A stretch of DNA of 55,594 nt from Polyangium sp. 15x6 (GCF_029960785.1 NZ_JASBQE010000079.1:1-55594), one strand, 5' to 3'; shown: positions 1 to 9,931, counted from the stretch's first letter. The notes: generated by a model not told the origin, from the letters alone. Made by a program: numbers and translations.

Positions 1-345
1 GATGGCGCCGCCGCCCGGGCCGACGAAGGCGCCGCCGCCGCCCGGGCCGACGATGGCGGCCCCACCGCGCGGGCCGACGAAGGCGCCGCCGCCGTAGGGG
101 CCGACGATGGCGCCGCCGCCGCAGCCGCCGCCCCAGCCGCAGCCGGGACCCCCCGCCGAGAGCGCGTCTTCACTCTCGGCCGTGGTCTCGTCCGCGCTCA
201 CGGCGAGCTCCGCGCTGTTGTTCGCCTCGTCCGCGAGGGCCAGCTCGGACGCGGGATCCTCGACCTCGGCCGCGCAGCCGGCGCCCACGAGCGCCACGGA
301 CGCGGACAGACCGAGCAGCGCGAAAAACTTCGAGAACTGATTCAT
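1..345 (-). CDS. Gly-rich repeat secreted protein (3' end outside window)
   Basis: The reading frame starts at the ATG on complement 343-345, preceded by a GGGAGG ribosome site (complement 352-357), and stays open to the window edge, so the C-terminus is missing. Residues 1-25 look like a signal peptide ending near VGAGC, an imperfect lipobox with Gly at -3. An acidic Ala/Glu-rich stretch follows, and then from about residue 65 a Gly-rich region of 9-residue units of the type AIVGPxGGG and AFVGPxGGG. I do not recognise a family. It could be a surface lipoprotein or secreted structural protein; the short leader and regular repeats could also suit a secreted peptide. Function unknown. Confidence 0.6.
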   Translation of the reverse strand, partial: MNQFSKFFALLGLSASVALVGAGCAAEVEDPASELALADEANNSAELAVSADETTAESEDALSAGGPGCGWGGGCGGGAIVGPYGGGAFVGPRGGAAIVGPGGGGAFVGPGGGAI

Positions 346-682
346 TGTTGGCCTCCCAAAATGTTCCGTTCGTCGATGGTCGTCTCCGCAACGGCAATCA
401 CGGCGAGCCGCGCTCACCGGAGCACATCTGACCACCGCGCTTTTTCTTTGGCCTGGGCGAGCCCTCGTCGAGCGGGGCGGCCACGCGCTCGCCGATAAAC
501 ATTGGAAGTTCTGCCAAGGACGGGCAGAAAGCGACTGGGCCGCGAACATCCGTGCCGGGCGGCGCTTCCGCTCCCGCGCGGGCGGTCTCATGGGAAGGGG
601 GCGACGAAGCGGGCGCGGGCCTGCCTTCGTCCGTCGAGACGGGCCGCGCGGGAGCCGCGCGTGCAAGAAGGAGGAATGCGCC
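346..682. promoter_or_regulatory. divergent intergenic region
   Basis: This 337-bp gap separates two divergent genes and should hold both promoters. I see no convincing -35/-10 pair. It contains GCCGATAAAC at 491-500, a motif that recurs in three other gene gaps of this window. The ribosome site for the rightward gene (AAGGAGGA, 668-675) lies at its end. No credible gene was seen in it. Confidence 0.35.
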
Positions 683-1255
683 ATGGGACGAACGATTCGA
701 ATCGTCATGCTCGCCGCGCTCGCGGCCGCGCCGCTCCTCGCGGCGTCACCTGCGGATGCGCAGCGCCGCGATCAAAACCCCGTGTTCCGGAACGTCACGG
801 TCGACATCAATCGCAAGGGCGAACTCGACGTCGATTTTCGTGAGTTTGGCCTGGCACGAAGGGAGTCCGTCGAGGTTCGCCTCCGGGCCGAGGCCCGCGC
901 CGTGTATCGCTGCGCGACCCGGGCCGGCGTCGTCACGGGGGGCCAGGGCGATAGAAGGATCGTTCGCCAGTACGTCGCCCAGCGGATCGCGCTCCGCGCG
1001 GATCGCGAGGGCCGCATCGTCGGCTCGATCGGCCTCGAGGCCCCGGATGGGGTCGCGTTTTGCGGCCGCGAGCGTTTCCCGGTGCTCGTCCGCGTCACCT
1101 ACGACGACGTCACGCTGAGGGACGCGACGAACGGCGTGGTGGTGCGGCTCGAGGGCCGCTACAGCGAGCGCATCGGCAATCGGTTCAACCCGTTCACCGT
1201 GTTCGACCGGCGCGACGACGACGGCCGCCACGGCGATCGGTTCCGCATCCAGTGA
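683..1255 (+). CDS. secreted protein of unknown function
   Basis: The ATG at 683 was chosen because AAGGAGGA lies 7 bases upstream and because residues 1-26 then form a classical Sec signal peptide with an Arg near the start, an Ala/Leu core and cleavage near ADA. The mature part is about 165 residues, rich in Arg, Val and Asp, with probable alternating beta strands and two Cys (YRCAT and AFCGR) that might form a disulfide. The C-terminus is charged (DRRDDDGRHGD). I recognise no domain. It is probably periplasmic or secreted. The gene stands alone between a divergent Gly-repeat gene and a downstream membrane-protein gene 37 bp away. Confidence 0.7.
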   Translation: MGRTIRIVMLAALAAAPLLAASPADAQRRDQNPVFRNVTVDINRKGELDVDFREFGLARRESVEVRLRAEARAVYRCATRAGVVTGGQGDRRIVRQYVAQRIALRADREGRIVGSIGLEAPDGVAFCGRERFPVLVRVTYDDVTLRDATNGVVVRLEGRYSERIGNRFNPFTVFDRRDDDGRHGDRFRIQ

Positions 1256-1292
1256 TCCGCCTTCGCGCCTGATCCCTGGTAGGCTCGCGCCC

Positions 1293-2504
1293 GTGACGTC
1301 CCTGTCTCTCGAAGAAGGCGGCGCGATCGCGGCCGAAATCCCCACGAAACCCGCGGCACATGCGCGTCTCGACGCGGTCGACGTGCTCCGGGGCCTCGTC
1401 ATGATCTTGATGGCGATCGACCACGCGCGGGACTTCGTGGGCCCGCCCGTCGACTTTCGCATCGACCTCACGAAGACCAGCGCCGCGCTCTTCTTCACGC
1501 GGTGGATCACGCACTTTTGCGCCCCCGTCTTCGTCCTGCTCGCGGGCACGAGCGCGTACTTGCAGGCCGCGCGTGGCAAGAGCCGGGGCGAGCTCTCCCG
1601 GTTTCTCCTCACGCGGGGCGCCTGGCTCGTTCTCCTGGAAATCACGGTGATCCGGCTCGGCTGGACCTTCGACCTCGGCTACCACGTCACGCCGCTCCAG
1701 GTGATCTGGGCGATCGGCTGGAGCATGATCGCGCTCGCGGGGCTCGTGCATCTGCCCGTGCGTGTCGTCGCGGCGATCGGCGTCGCCATGATCGCCGGGC
1801 ACAACCTCCTCGACGGCGTCTCCTTCGCCAGAGGCAGCGCGCTCGACGTCGTCTGGTCGATCCTCCACACGTCCAGACCTTTCGAGCCCGTGCCGGGTCA
1901 CTACGTGTTCATCGCGTACCCGCTCGTGCCGTGGATCGGCGTCATGGCCGCGGGATATGGCCTCGGCGTGCTCTTCGAGGCGACGCCGGGCGAACGCCGC
2001 GCGTGGCTCTACAAGCTCGGCGCGACGCTCACGCTTTCGTTCGTGGTCGTCCGGGGGCTCAACGTCTACGGCGATCCGTTGCCTTGGACCTCGCAGGAGA
2101 GCGCGCTCGCGACGACGCTCTCGTTCCTCAATTGCCGCAAGTACCCGCCGTCGCTCTCGTACCTGCTCATGACGCTCGGGCCCGCGCTCCTCGCGCTCGG
2201 CGCGCTCGAGGGGCGAAAGCTCCCGGGCCAGAGCATCCTGCTCGCGTTCGGCCGGGCGCCGCTCTTTTATTACATCCTCCACCTCTTCCTGATCCATGCC
2301 TCCGCCGGGATCGTGCACTACGCGATCCACGGCGACGAGGTCTTCACCTGGCAGCACATGGGTTTGCCCGCGAAGGCCCAGCATGGTTTGCCCTTCGTCT
2401 ACGGATACACGCTCGCCGTGGTGGCGGCGCTCTACCCGCTCTGCCGCAGGTTCGCGGAGCTCAAGCGCAGGCGGCGGGATCTCGCATTTCTCAGTTATCT
2501 TTGA
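1293..2504 (+). CDS. DUF1624/HGSNAT-like membrane acyltransferase
   Basis: A polytopic inner-membrane protein of 403 residues with about ten hydrophobic segments. The N-terminal motif [23 protein letters not shown] (described here by its core [14 protein letters not shown]) is the signature of the DUF1624 / heparan-alpha-glucosaminide N-acetyltransferase-like family, in which an Asp-His pair in the first helix is conserved. Members are thought to move acetyl or acyl groups across the membrane to a sugar; the substrate here is unknown. The start is a GTG at 1293. The next gene begins 21 bp downstream and encodes a PlsC-like acyltransferase, so the two may be co-transcribed. Confidence 0.78.
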   Translation: MTSLSLEEGGAIAAEIPTKPAAHARLDAVDVLRGLVMILMAIDHARDFVGPPVDFRIDLTKTSAALFFTRWITHFCAPVFVLLAGTSAYLQAARGKSRGELSRFLLTRGAWLVLLEITVIRLGWTFDLGYHVTPLQVIWAIGWSMIALAGLVHLPVRVVAAIGVAMIAGHNLLDGVSFARGSALDVVWSILHTSRPFEPVPGHYVFIAYPLVPWIGVMAAGYGLGVLFEATPGERRAWLYKLGATLTLSFVVVRGLNVYGDPLPWTSQESALATTLSFLNCRKYPPSLSYLLMTLGPALLALGALEGRKLPGQSILLAFGRAPLFYYILHLFLIHASAGIVHYAIHGDEVFTWQHMGLPAKAQHGLPFVYGYTLAVVAALYPLCRRFAELKRRRRDLAFLSYL

Positions 2505-2525
2505 CGTCGGAAGGGGAAACGCACG

Positions 2526-3362
2526 ATGACCGCGCTGGATGGCCTGTTCGAGGAGCTGGATCGACGGATACCCCGGGAGCTTTCGGAGATCGTGGACACG
2601 GTCTCGCCCGCCGTGAACGCGCTCGGGTACGACAAATGGGGCTTCTCCACGGCGGCGGCGAAGCGCACGCTCTACGTGGCGGCCTGGTTTTACCGGCATT
2701 ATTTCCGGGTCGAGGTCCACGGAATCGATCGCGTGCCGGAGGGGCGGGGCCTGCTCATCGGCAACCACTCGTCGCAGCTCGCCTACGACGGCATGATGGT
2801 GGCGACCGCGATGATGCTCGACGCGCGCCCGCCGCGGGCGGTGAAGGCGATGATCGAGAAGGTCTTCCAGCGCCTGCCGCTCGTGAACGTGTGGCTGACG
2901 CGGGCCGGCCAGGTCACGGGCCTGCCCGAGAACTGCGAGCGCCTGCTCGCGGACGACGAGCTCATCATGGTCTTCCCGGAAGGCGCGCGTGGCAGCGGCA
3001 AGCTCTGGAAGGACAGGTACAAGCTCGTCGACTTCGGCACGGGCTTCGTGCGCCTCGCGATGAAGACGCGCTCGCCGATCACGCCGTTCGCGTTCGTCGG
3101 CGGCGAGGAGGCGTGCCCGGCGTTCTTCGACATCAAGCCGCTCGCCCGCGCCTTCAACATCCCGTACTTCCCGATCACGCCGACGGTCCTGCCCTTGCCC
3201 TTGCCGGCGCGCTGCTCGATCTGGTTCGGCGAGCCGATGTGGTTCGAGGGCACGGGCAACGAGGAGGACGCCGAGGTGATCCCCAAGGTGGAGGCCGTGA
3301 AGGCGCGGATCGCGGAGCTGCTCGACGAAGGACGAGCGGCGCGTACGAGCCTCTACCTCTGA
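2526..3362 (+). CDS. lysophospholipid acyltransferase family protein
   Basis: A 278-residue protein with the PlsC/LPLAT fold. The motif [11 protein letters not shown] (about residues 78-88) gives a His and an Asp spaced as in the diacylglycerol-acyltransferase-like branch (H-x6-D) rather than the usual H-x4-D, and [10 protein letters not shown] (about residues 151-160) is the acyl-acceptor loop. It is expected to transfer an acyl chain from acyl-CoA or acyl-ACP to a lysophospholipid or similar acceptor at the inner membrane. An AAGGGG-type ribosome site precedes the ATG. The gene is 21 bp after the membrane acyltransferase-like gene, suggesting a two-gene lipid or cell-envelope unit. Confidence 0.82.
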   Translation: MTALDGLFEELDRRIPRELSEIVDTVSPAVNALGYDKWGFSTAAAKRTLYVAAWFYRHYFRVEVHGIDRVPEGRGLLIGNHSSQLAYDGMMVATAMMLDARPPRAVKAMIEKVFQRLPLVNVWLTRAGQVTGLPENCERLLADDELIMVFPEGARGSGKLWKDRYKLVDFGTGFVRLAMKTRSPITPFAFVGGEEACPAFFDIKPLARAFNIPYFPITPTVLPLPLPARCSIWFGEPMWFEGTGNEEDAEVIPKVEAVKARIAELLDEGRAARTSLYL

Positions 3363-3448
3363 CCTCTGACGCGGACGGACGGACGAACGGCACGTTTGCA
3401 GGTCGGGGCTTGGCATTTGTCCGCGTGATGGTGCACATTGCGCCCGCC

Positions 3449-5518
3449 ATGAAGCCTCTCCTGGTCACTAGCGCGCTTCCCTACGCCAACGGCCACATTC
3501 ACCTCGGCCACATGCTCGAGTACACGCAGACGGACATCTTCGTGCGGTACCAGCGCATGACCGGGCGCCGCGCCATCTACATCTGCGCGGACGACACGCA
3601 CGGCACGTCGATCATGATCCGCGCGCGCAAGGAGGGGCGCTCGGAGGAGGCGGTGATCGCGGACATGAGCGCCGCGCATCAGCGCGACTTCGCCGAGTTC
3701 ATGATCCAGTTCGATCACTACGGCAGCACGAACTCGGCCGCGACGCGCGAGGTCTGCAACGAGATCTGGGCCTCGCTGCAGAAGAACGGGCGGGTCGCGA
3801 AGCGCGACGTGACGCAGCTCTTCGATCCGCAGGCGGGCACGTTCCTCGCCGACCGGTTCGTCAAGGGCACGTGCCCGCGCTGCGGCGCGTCCGATCAGTA
3901 CGGCGACAACTGCGACAAGTGCGGCTCGACGTACAGCGCCACCGAGCTCGTGGACCCGAAGAGTACGCTCTCCGGCGCGCGGCCGGAGCTCAAGAGCGCC
4001 GAGCACCTGTTCGTCTCGATCGAGCCCGACCACGCGTTCTTCACCGAATGGACGGCGGCCGAGGGCCGCATGCCGAAGGAGATCGCGAACTACCTCGCGG
4101 GCCATTTCCTCGCCGAGCCCTTGCGCGACTGGGACGTCTCGCGCCCCGCGCCGTACTTCGGCTTCGAGATCCCCGAAGCGCCGGGGCAATACTGGTACGT
4201 CTGGTTCGACGCGCCGATCGGATACATCGGCTCGACGCGCGAGTGGTGCGACAAGCACGGCGAGCGCATGGACGACTGGTGGCGCTCGGACAAGACCGAC
4301 ATCGTGCACGTCATCGGCAAGGACATCGTTTATTTCCACACGCTGTTCTGGCCCTCGATGCTGAAGAGCGCGGGGTATTCGCTGCCCTCCCGGGTGCAGG
4401 TGCACGGCTTCTTGACGGTGAACGGCGAGAAGATGTCGAAGACGAAGGGCACGTTCGTCATGGCGCGGACGTACCTCGACCACCTCGATCCCTCGTACCT
4501 CCGTTATTACTACGCGAGCAAGCTCGGCGCGCGCGTCGAGGATTTCGATCTCAACGTCGACGAGTTCGTGCAGAAGGTGAACGCGGAGCTCGTGAACAAG
4601 ATCGTGAACCTCGCGAGCCGCTCGTCGCGCTTCGTGGCGAAGACGGGCCTTTCGGCGAGCTATCCGGACGACGGCGGGCTCTTCGAGGCGGCGGCGAAGG
4701 CGGGCGCGGAGATCGGCGAGGCGTACGCGGCGTTCGATTTCGCGCGGGCGATCCGGATCATCGTGGGTCTCGCGGACCGGGCGAACGAATACGTGGATCG
4801 CGTGGCCCCGTGGGCGCTCAACAAGCAGCCGGGCAAGGAGCAGGAGGTGCAGAATGCGTGCACGGTCGCGCTGAACCTGTTCCGGCAGATCGTGCTTTAC
4901 CTGGCCCCCGTCTTGCCGAAGCTCGCGGCGGAGTCGGGCGTGCTCCTGAATTGCCCGATGGATCGATTCGAGCTCGCGCAGAAGCCGCTCGTGGGCACAC
5001 CCGTCGCGCCGTACCAGCATTTGATGAAGCGAATGGAGATCGAAGCCGTGCAGAAGATGATCGAAGCGAGCCGCGCGGGCGAGCCGGGCGAGGCGCCGAA
5101 GGCCGCGGCGGCCCCGGAGACGGGCGCGGGGGAAGCGACCCCGGCGACGTGGGAGGATGCGGGCGACGCGCTCGCCAAGGAGCCGCTCGCGCCGCAGTGT
5201 ACGATCGACGATTTCACGAAGGTCGACATGCGCGTCGCGCGGATCGTCGCGGCCGAGGGCGTGCCGGGGGCGAAAAAGCTCCTCAAGCTCACGGTCTCGC
5301 TCGGCGGCGACACGACGCGGCAGGTGTTCGCGGGGATCAAGGCGTATTACGATCCGAAGGATCTCCTCGGCCGGCTGGTGATCGTGTGCGCGAACCTGGC
5401 GCCGCGGCAGATGAAGTTCGGGATGAGCGAAGGCATGGTGCTCGCGGCGGGCGACGGGGAGAGCGTGTTCGTCCTGTCGGCCGATAGCGGGGCGAAACCC
5501 GGGATGCGGGTGCATTGA
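3449..5518 (+). CDS. metG: methionine--tRNA ligase
   Basis: A 689-residue class I aminoacyl-tRNA synthetase that charges tRNA-Met. The HIGH-like motif is HIHLGH near residue 18. The zinc knuckle is present as CPRC and CDKC (about residues 142-161), and the KMSKS loop reads GEKMSKTKG (about residues 328-336). The anticodon-binding helical domain follows. An Ala/Pro-rich linker leads to a C-terminal EMAP-II/Trbp-type tRNA-binding domain (about residues 588-689), so this is the dimeric, long form. I chose the ATG at 3449 because family members begin [14 protein letters not shown]; an in-frame ATG at 3428 would add 7 residues. A terminator-like hairpin follows. Confidence 0.97.
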   Translation: MKPLLVTSALPYANGHIHLGHMLEYTQTDIFVRYQRMTGRRAIYICADDTHGTSIMIRARKEGRSEEAVIADMSAAHQRDFAEFMIQFDHYGSTNSAATREVCNEIWASLQKNGRVAKRDVTQLFDPQAGTFLADRFVKGTCPRCGASDQYGDNCDKCGSTYSATELVDPKSTLSGARPELKSAEHLFVSIEPDHAFFTEWTAAEGRMPKEIANYLAGHFLAEPLRDWDVSRPAPYFGFEIPEAPGQYWYVWFDAPIGYIGSTREWCDKHGERMDDWWRSDKTDIVHVIGKDIVYFHTLFWPSMLKSAGYSLPSRVQVHGFLTVNGEKMSKTKGTFVMARTYLDHLDPSYLRYYYASKLGARVEDFDLNVDEFVQKVNAELVNKIVNLASRSSRFVAKTGLSASYPDDGGLFEAAAKAGAEIGEAYAAFDFARAIRIIVGLADRANEYVDRVAPWALNKQPGKEQEVQNACTVALNLFRQIVLYLAPVLPKLAAESGVLLNCPMDRFELAQKPLVGTPVAPYQHLMKRMEIEAVQKMIEASRAGEPGEAPKAAAAPETGAGEATPATWEDAGDALAKEPLAPQCTIDDFTKVDMRVARIVAAEGVPGAKKLLKLTVSLGGDTTRQVFAGIKAYYDPKDLLGRLVIVCANLAPRQMKFGMSEGMVLAAGDGESVFVLSADSGAKPGMRVH

Positions 5519-5529
5519 TGGGGTTCTTG

Positions 5530-5553
5530 GGGGTGGTCTCGAACGACCGCCCC
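5530..5553. terminator. hairpin between convergent genes
   Basis: GGGGTGGTC (5530-5538) pairs with GACCGCCCC (5545-5553) through one G-T wobble, with a 6-base loop and TT after the stem. It lies between the metG stop and the HIT-gene stop and could serve both. Confidence 0.55.
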
Positions 5554-5554
5554 T

Positions 5555-6073
5555 TCATTCCCTCGCCGGCCAGCTCGCCCTGAGCGCATCTCCGAGCGCC
5601 TTCGCTTCTCCCTCCTCGTACACGTGGACGCCGAGCTCCCAGGTGAGCACCTGCGCGGGTCTGTCCTGCGTGTCCGCCGCGTCGATCGGGATCACGTGCA
5701 CGTGGTGATGCGGGAACGAATTGACCCGCGCCGTCGCCGCGCCGAGCGCCGCCACGAAGGTTCGGCGCGGCGAAAGGACACGCTCCAGCGCGCGCGTCGT
5801 TTCCCACGCGAGCCGTTGCACCTCGGCGTATTCGTCCCACGACAGCGCCGCGATCGACTCCACGTGACGCCGCAGCACGACGAGCACGTGGCCTCGCCGC
5901 GCCGCGAATCGATCCAGTACGGCCACGGCGCGCGGACTCTCGGCAAGCTGCACCGCGTCCGCCGGAAAACCCCGGGCGAGCGCGCACATCGTGCACCCCT
6001 CGTACGACGCGGGTAAACGCGCCCGCTCCGCCTCCACGAGCGCGAGCGCCTCGGTTTTTCCGATCCGGGGCAT
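5555..6073 (-). CDS. HIT family protein
   Basis: A 172-residue nucleotide hydrolase/transferase of the histidine triad family. The catalytic motif HHHVHVI (residues 122-128) fits H-x-H-x-H-x-x. A CTMC pair (residues 27-30) at the N-terminus resembles the zinc-binding Cys pair of HIT proteins. Such enzymes hydrolyse adenylated or dinucleoside polyphosphate substrates in the cytoplasm; the substrate here is unknown. The ATG at 6073 lies 8 bases after the stop of the upstream gene, so the two genes are probably co-transcribed. A TTG six codons-worth upstream is possible but would overlap the upstream gene. Confidence 0.85.
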   Translation of the reverse strand: MPRIGKTEALALVEAERARLPASYEGCTMCALARGFPADAVQLAESPRAVAVLDRFAARRGHVLVVLRRHVESIAALSWDEYAEVQRLAWETTRALERVLSPRRTFVAALGAATARVNSFPHHHVHVIPIDAADTQDRPAQVLTWELGVHVYEEGEAKALGDALRASWPARE

Positions 6074-6081
6074 GGCCCGCG

Positions 6082-7227
6082 TCAATGCCTCTCGTACCAC
6101 GGGACGACCCGCGGCGGCGGCGACGGCTTCCTTTCGGACGGGGGCGGGAACTTCGCCGTTGGCGTGTGCGTGAGCGGCGAGCCTTTTTGTTGCTCCTCGT
6201 ATTCCTCGATCCGGGCGGCCACGATGTTCAGGCGATTGGATTCCGGCTCGTACACGCCGGAGGGAAATGCGAGCGACGCTTCGTACATACCGAAGAGCGT
6301 CGGCACCGGCTCGGCGAGGGGAAACGTCTCTTTCACTACCTGCACGTTCCACCGGACGCCCGTGAATCTCCGCTCCGGCGGGTGCAAGAACAAGAATCGG
6401 GCGAGCGCGCGGAGCGCCGCCGCGCCGTCGAGGAGCTCCTTCCGGATCTCGGGCGTCCGGATCGACCACGATTCGATCATCGACTCGTTGCAGAGCACGT
6501 ACTCGCGATAACCGACGCGCTCCTCCGGTCCGGCCATCGACGCGGCATACCCCGTCACGGGCGTGTCGTGCGCGAAATACACCGCCGCGATGCGCTCCGG
6601 GTGGGCGAGCGCGTCGGCGATCGGCACCGGTTTGCCCGCGAGATCCCTGACTTCGAGGTTCTTCTTCGAGGTCATGAGCACGGCAACCCACGCGTCTTGC
6701 TTCAGCGTGACCCGAAGGAGCCGATCGCCGTAGGATTCGCCGCCGAGGCCAAACGTCGTCGCCCAGGGTGCGGTCCAGGCATATCGCGCGCGGGCAAACG
6801 GCGTTGTGCGGAGCACCTCCGCGAGCGGATCCTTGGCGACGGCGCGAGCGTGGAGCATTTGATCGAAATACGACGCGCCATGCTCGGGCGATTCGGTGCG
6901 CGTGAGGAGCACGCGGTCTTTTTCGAGCGCCGCGATCTGCTCGCGCGTGGTCCACGTGTAGAGCACGCGGCGCGCGATCGAGCCGTCCGTGACCGCATAG
7001 GGCGCGAATTTCTGCAGGATCTCCTCTTCGCCCTGGTTCGGGCTGGTCCACACGGGCGCGGACGCGGATGGCGCGGGCGCGGCGGCGTGGGTGGGGGCGG
7101 AGGAAGCGGGCGCGGCGGGCGCGGGGTTGCAGGCGATCTCGGAGAGCGCGATCGAGAGCCATGCACCCTTTTCCAGCGTGGCCTTGGCCCGTCGTCGATA
7201 CCCCGCGCGGCCGTCGTCTCGTCCCAT
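6082..7227 (-). CDS. putative lipoprotein of unknown function
   Basis: A 381-residue protein that I do not recognise. The N-terminus has a basic stretch (RRRAKAT), a short hydrophobic core and SEIAC, which may be a lipobox. A low-complexity Pro/Ala/Ser region follows, typical of exported lipoproteins. The body (from about residue 60) is a mixed globular sequence without clear motifs, and the C-terminus is Pro-rich. The start codon is uncertain because no strong ribosome site precedes the ATG at 7227. It lies between an IgGFc-binding-like lipoprotein gene and the HIT gene on the same strand. Confidence 0.6.
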   Translation of the reverse strand: MGRDDGRAGYRRRAKATLEKGAWLSIALSEIACNPAPAAPASSAPTHAAAPAPSASAPVWTSPNQGEEEILQKFAPYAVTDGSIARRVLYTWTTREQIAALEKDRVLLTRTESPEHGASYFDQMLHARAVAKDPLAEVLRTTPFARARYAWTAPWATTFGLGGESYGDRLLRVTLKQDAWVAVLMTSKKNLEVRDLAGKPVPIADALAHPERIAAVYFAHDTPVTGYAASMAGPEERVGYREYVLCNESMIESWSIRTPEIRKELLDGAAALRALARFLFLHPPERRFTGVRWNVQVVKETFPLAEPVPTLFGMYEASLAFPSGVYEPESNRLNIVAARIEEYEEQQKGSPLTHTPTAKFPPPSERKPSPPPRVVPWYERH

Positions 7228-7273
7228 GGAGCGCGAGGATATCAGCTTCCTCGCGGGCGTGCTGGGATTCCTC

Positions 7274-9127
7274 TCACTTGAGCGGAGGCGGCTCGTACAC
7301 GCGCTTCACGTCCGCGCCACCCGCGAACGCATACGATCCCGCGCTCCCGTAGCCGTACCCGATGATCCCGAAAGGTTTGTCCCCGGTGAGTTTGTGCACG
7401 CCGGGCTCCAGCGGGCATTTGCGGGAATGGTACGCCTTGCCCTCGACCATGCCCGCGGGCTCGATCTGGCAGAGGTTCGTCGTGAAGCCGTCGAGCATGA
7501 CCTCCGAGCCGACTTCGGCCGCGACCACGACCCAGTTCTGCGTCCACGAGGGCGGCGTCGGAATGACGTATTCGGTGCGGAACTGCTCGATCGGCGGGAA
7601 GACGGTGAGCGAAGGGTCGCCGATCGCGGGGCCGTCGACGTACCCGTTCGAGACCTGGAGCTGCCCCACCATGACCGGCTTCGTCGCGCCGACCACGAAA
7701 TTGTCCTGCGCCCACGTGGTCTTCACCTCGCCTGCTTTGAGCACGAACGAATCGAAGGGCGCGGGCAGGTTCGTCGTGACGGTCGCGTCCTCGGCGACGC
7801 CGAGGAATCGAATGATGTCGGGCTCGCGGTAGCCCGACGTGGAGCGCACGGGGCTGCGCGTGATCACATAACGCGAGCCGACCGATTCCACGGGGAACAT
7901 CTGCTCTTCGAGGTGATCGAGGCAGCAGGTGCTGTCGCTCGTCCAGCCCCCGTACGTCGGGATCTCGAGGACGCCGCCGGGCGCGCTCGTGGTCTCGACG
8001 CCCGAGAAGACCGCGACCGGGAGCGTCGACGTGACGATCGTGGACGAGAGATCGGCCACCGTCTTCGGGTCGTCCTGGAACGTGGCGTCGTCGGTCTCCA
8101 GGTTCAAGACGTCGAAGGGATTGAGCGTGACCTTGATTTCGCCGCCGGGCAGCGTCGCGGCAATGGGCGGGTTACCCTTGATGCGCCAGCTCGGCTTGAC
8201 CGTGACGACGGTGTTCGGCTTCGTGCCGATGACGGTCACGTACGAGCGATCGATGATCTTGCCGATGCCCGGGAAATCGAGCGGGACCGGGTGCCCGGCC
8301 GGCCAGTTGATGATGCGGTAGATCTTGCCGAGGCCGGTCGTGGGCAGGAGGAGCGACGCGTCGTTCGAGTACGCATTCTCGAAGACGTTGAACTGATACA
8401 CGACGATCGGCGCGGACGAGGTGATGCGGAACGCGTTCGAGGACAAACACGTGCCGGGGGAGAGGTAATCGTTCGGCTTGACGCCGCAATCGAGCTCGCG
8501 CGTCGGGAGCTTCGCCGTGAAGAGCTCGCCGGGCTGCACGTCGACCGCGAGCACGAGCTTCGGCGTCGCGGGCATTCCGAGCGGCGCGTCGTTCTGCTCG
8601 ATCACGACCTTCGCCACGGCCTCTCCGGTATTCGAGAGGACGACGCCCCAGGGCGCGCTCGCCGGATCGTTCAAGCCGTCCTGTTGATCGAGATCGACGG
8701 CCCAGAACTCGCAACCGACGTTGGAAGGCTGATCGGCGGCGACGTCACAAGCGCCGGTGCATTTGCCATTGGAGCAGCCGAACCCCGCGGCCGCGTCGCA
8801 GACTTCGACGACCTCGCTCGCGTCCTTGCCGTCCTCGGAGCAGCGGCGAACCTCGTTCCCCACGCAGGTGAGGGAGCCGGGCTGGCATTCGACGCAGCCC
8901 ACGTTCGGCGCGCACACGCCGCTCGGACACGTGATCGGCGCGCCGGGCGTGCCGTCGGGATTGCAGGGCGTGTAGACGGCCCCGAAGCATTGGCCGCAGC
9001 CGTTGCCGTCGCTGCCGCCGCCGGTCCCGCCGGCGCCGGCGCTCGTGGCGGTGTGATCGCCGCTGGCCGAGCAAGCGAAGGGGAGCACGAAACATGGGAG
9101 GAGAAAGAGAGCTAGCAGAGTGCGCAT
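7274..9127 (-). CDS. IgGFc-binding-like N-terminal domain lipoprotein
   Basis: A 617-residue outer-surface protein. The ATG at 9127 gives a lipoprotein signal with a lipobox ending LPFAC at Cys-19. A short Gly-rich linker follows, then a Cys-rich segment (about residues 40-125) with paired Cys. The rest resembles the IgGFc_binding N-terminal domain found in myxobacterial and metazoan secreted proteins, with strings such as SNAFRITSSAPIVVYQFN, YVTVIGTKPNTVVTV and LPVAVFSG. The family is probably adhesive, though the bacterial role is not established. A longer in-frame ATG at 9253 exists but would bury the signal peptide. Confidence 0.8.
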   Translation of the reverse strand: MRTLLALFLLPCFVLPFACSASGDHTATSAGAGGTGGGSDGNGCGQCFGAVYTPCNPDGTPGAPITCPSGVCAPNVGCVECQPGSLTCVGNEVRRCSEDGKDASEVVEVCDAAAGFGCSNGKCTGACDVAADQPSNVGCEFWAVDLDQQDGLNDPASAPWGVVLSNTGEAVAKVVIEQNDAPLGMPATPKLVLAVDVQPGELFTAKLPTRELDCGVKPNDYLSPGTCLSSNAFRITSSAPIVVYQFNVFENAYSNDASLLLPTTGLGKIYRIINWPAGHPVPLDFPGIGKIIDRSYVTVIGTKPNTVVTVKPSWRIKGNPPIAATLPGGEIKVTLNPFDVLNLETDDATFQDDPKTVADLSSTIVTSTLPVAVFSGVETTSAPGGVLEIPTYGGWTSDSTCCLDHLEEQMFPVESVGSRYVITRSPVRSTSGYREPDIIRFLGVAEDATVTTNLPAPFDSFVLKAGEVKTTWAQDNFVVGATKPVMVGQLQVSNGYVDGPAIGDPSLTVFPPIEQFRTEYVIPTPPSWTQNWVVVAAEVGSEVMLDGFTTNLCQIEPAGMVEGKAYHSRKCPLEPGVHKLTGDKPFGIIGYGYGSAGSYAFAGGADVKRVYEPPPLK

Positions 9128-9188
9128 GCGCCGGAGAATGCCACGGTTTTGCGCGTTTGAGATCGCCGGATCTCGGGCCTCTCCAGAA

Positions 9189-9824
9189 TTACGGCGCCGT
9201 ACGTTCGAGCACGCGGAGCAGCGCGCTCTCCAGCCGATGACCCGAAGCGTCAATCCCCGCGGCGAGGAGCGCGCGATCGTAGCCCGCCTCGACGGCGTCC
9301 GCGGCGCGCGCGAGGAGCGCCGCGCGGGGAGGCAGCGCGTCGGTGCGGCCCTCGAAGGCGTCCCGACAATCGTCGGCCGAGCAGGAATGAAAGGCCCGGC
9401 AGCGCAGCGGCCGCGCCTCGTGCACCGAGCAGTAGCCGCGTTCGTCGAGCAGCGCGCAAGGGATCCGCGCGGCCCAGCGCTCCTCGTCGGAGAGCGGCTC
9501 GACGTCCGCCACGTGCCGCGCGAGCCGCTCCTTCAGCGCGAAGAGCGCCTCCGGGGCGAGCGAGCGGCGGAGCCACGCGGCGACGGCGAGGATCTCGGGG
9601 AGGGTCGCGTGCGCGTGCACGTGACAGCAATACGAGCAGCCGGCCGAGCAGGCCGGGGCGCGCGCGCCCGTGCCTCGAGCGCGCGTGGTCTCCCGCTCCA
9701 TCGCCGCGTGGGCCGCGAGGGCGAGCGATTCGAGGTTGCCCTCGCCGAGGCGGTCTTCGACGTCCCGCGCGACGCGCGCGCGGATGGCTTCGTCTCTTTG
9801 CTGCAGGACGCGGAGGGCACGCAC
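9189..9824 (-). CDS. YkgJ family cysteine cluster protein
   Basis: A 211-residue protein with the Cys pattern of the YkgJ/CxxCxxCC family: CSAGCSYCCHVH followed by CALLDERGYCSVHEARPLRCRAFHSC. The family is predicted to bind zinc or an iron-sulfur cluster, and its biochemical role is unknown. I chose the GTG at 9824 because the sequence becomes protein-like there (VRALRVLQQRDE); the open frame continues further upstream but with shadow-like Arg/Pro composition through a palindrome. No ribosome site is evident. Confidence 0.78.
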   Translation of the reverse strand: MRALRVLQQRDEAIRARVARDVEDRLGEGNLESLALAAHAAMERETTRARGTGARAPACSAGCSYCCHVHAHATLPEILAVAAWLRRSLAPEALFALKERLARHVADVEPLSDEERWAARIPCALLDERGYCSVHEARPLRCRAFHSCSADDCRDAFEGRTDALPPRAALLARAADAVEAGYDRALLAAGIDASGHRLESALLRVLERTAP

Positions 9825-9913
9825 GGCCCGAAAATTACGCCCTGGGCCGCGCCGGTCAACCGCAGGCTGCCGATAAACTTGCGGCTCGCCCTGGATCGTC
9901 GGTCGTCGTCCTC

Positions 9914-9931
9914 GGAATACTGGAGTATTCC
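9914..9931. repeat. 18-bp near-perfect palindrome
   Basis: GGAATACT and AGTATTCC are perfect inverted arms around a GG centre. The arms are AT-rich against a GC-rich background. It lies 26 bp from the 23-bp island-end repeat and could be an operator or part of a recombination site. No regulator was tied to it. Confidence 0.6.

Noticed and set aside
491-500. FliA (sigma-28) promoter
   Set aside because: GCCGATAA matches the -10 box, but no TAAA-type -35 lies at the right distance, and no flagellar gene is present.
1194-3416. Long open frame on the minus strand opposite two real genes
   Set aside because: It is Arg-rich with no domain, lies antisense to clear membrane-protein and acyltransferase genes, and is the expected shadow in GC-rich DNA. 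The same holds for 3353-5515, 34064-36634 and 37901-40846 on the minus strand and 48141-51656 on the plus strand.
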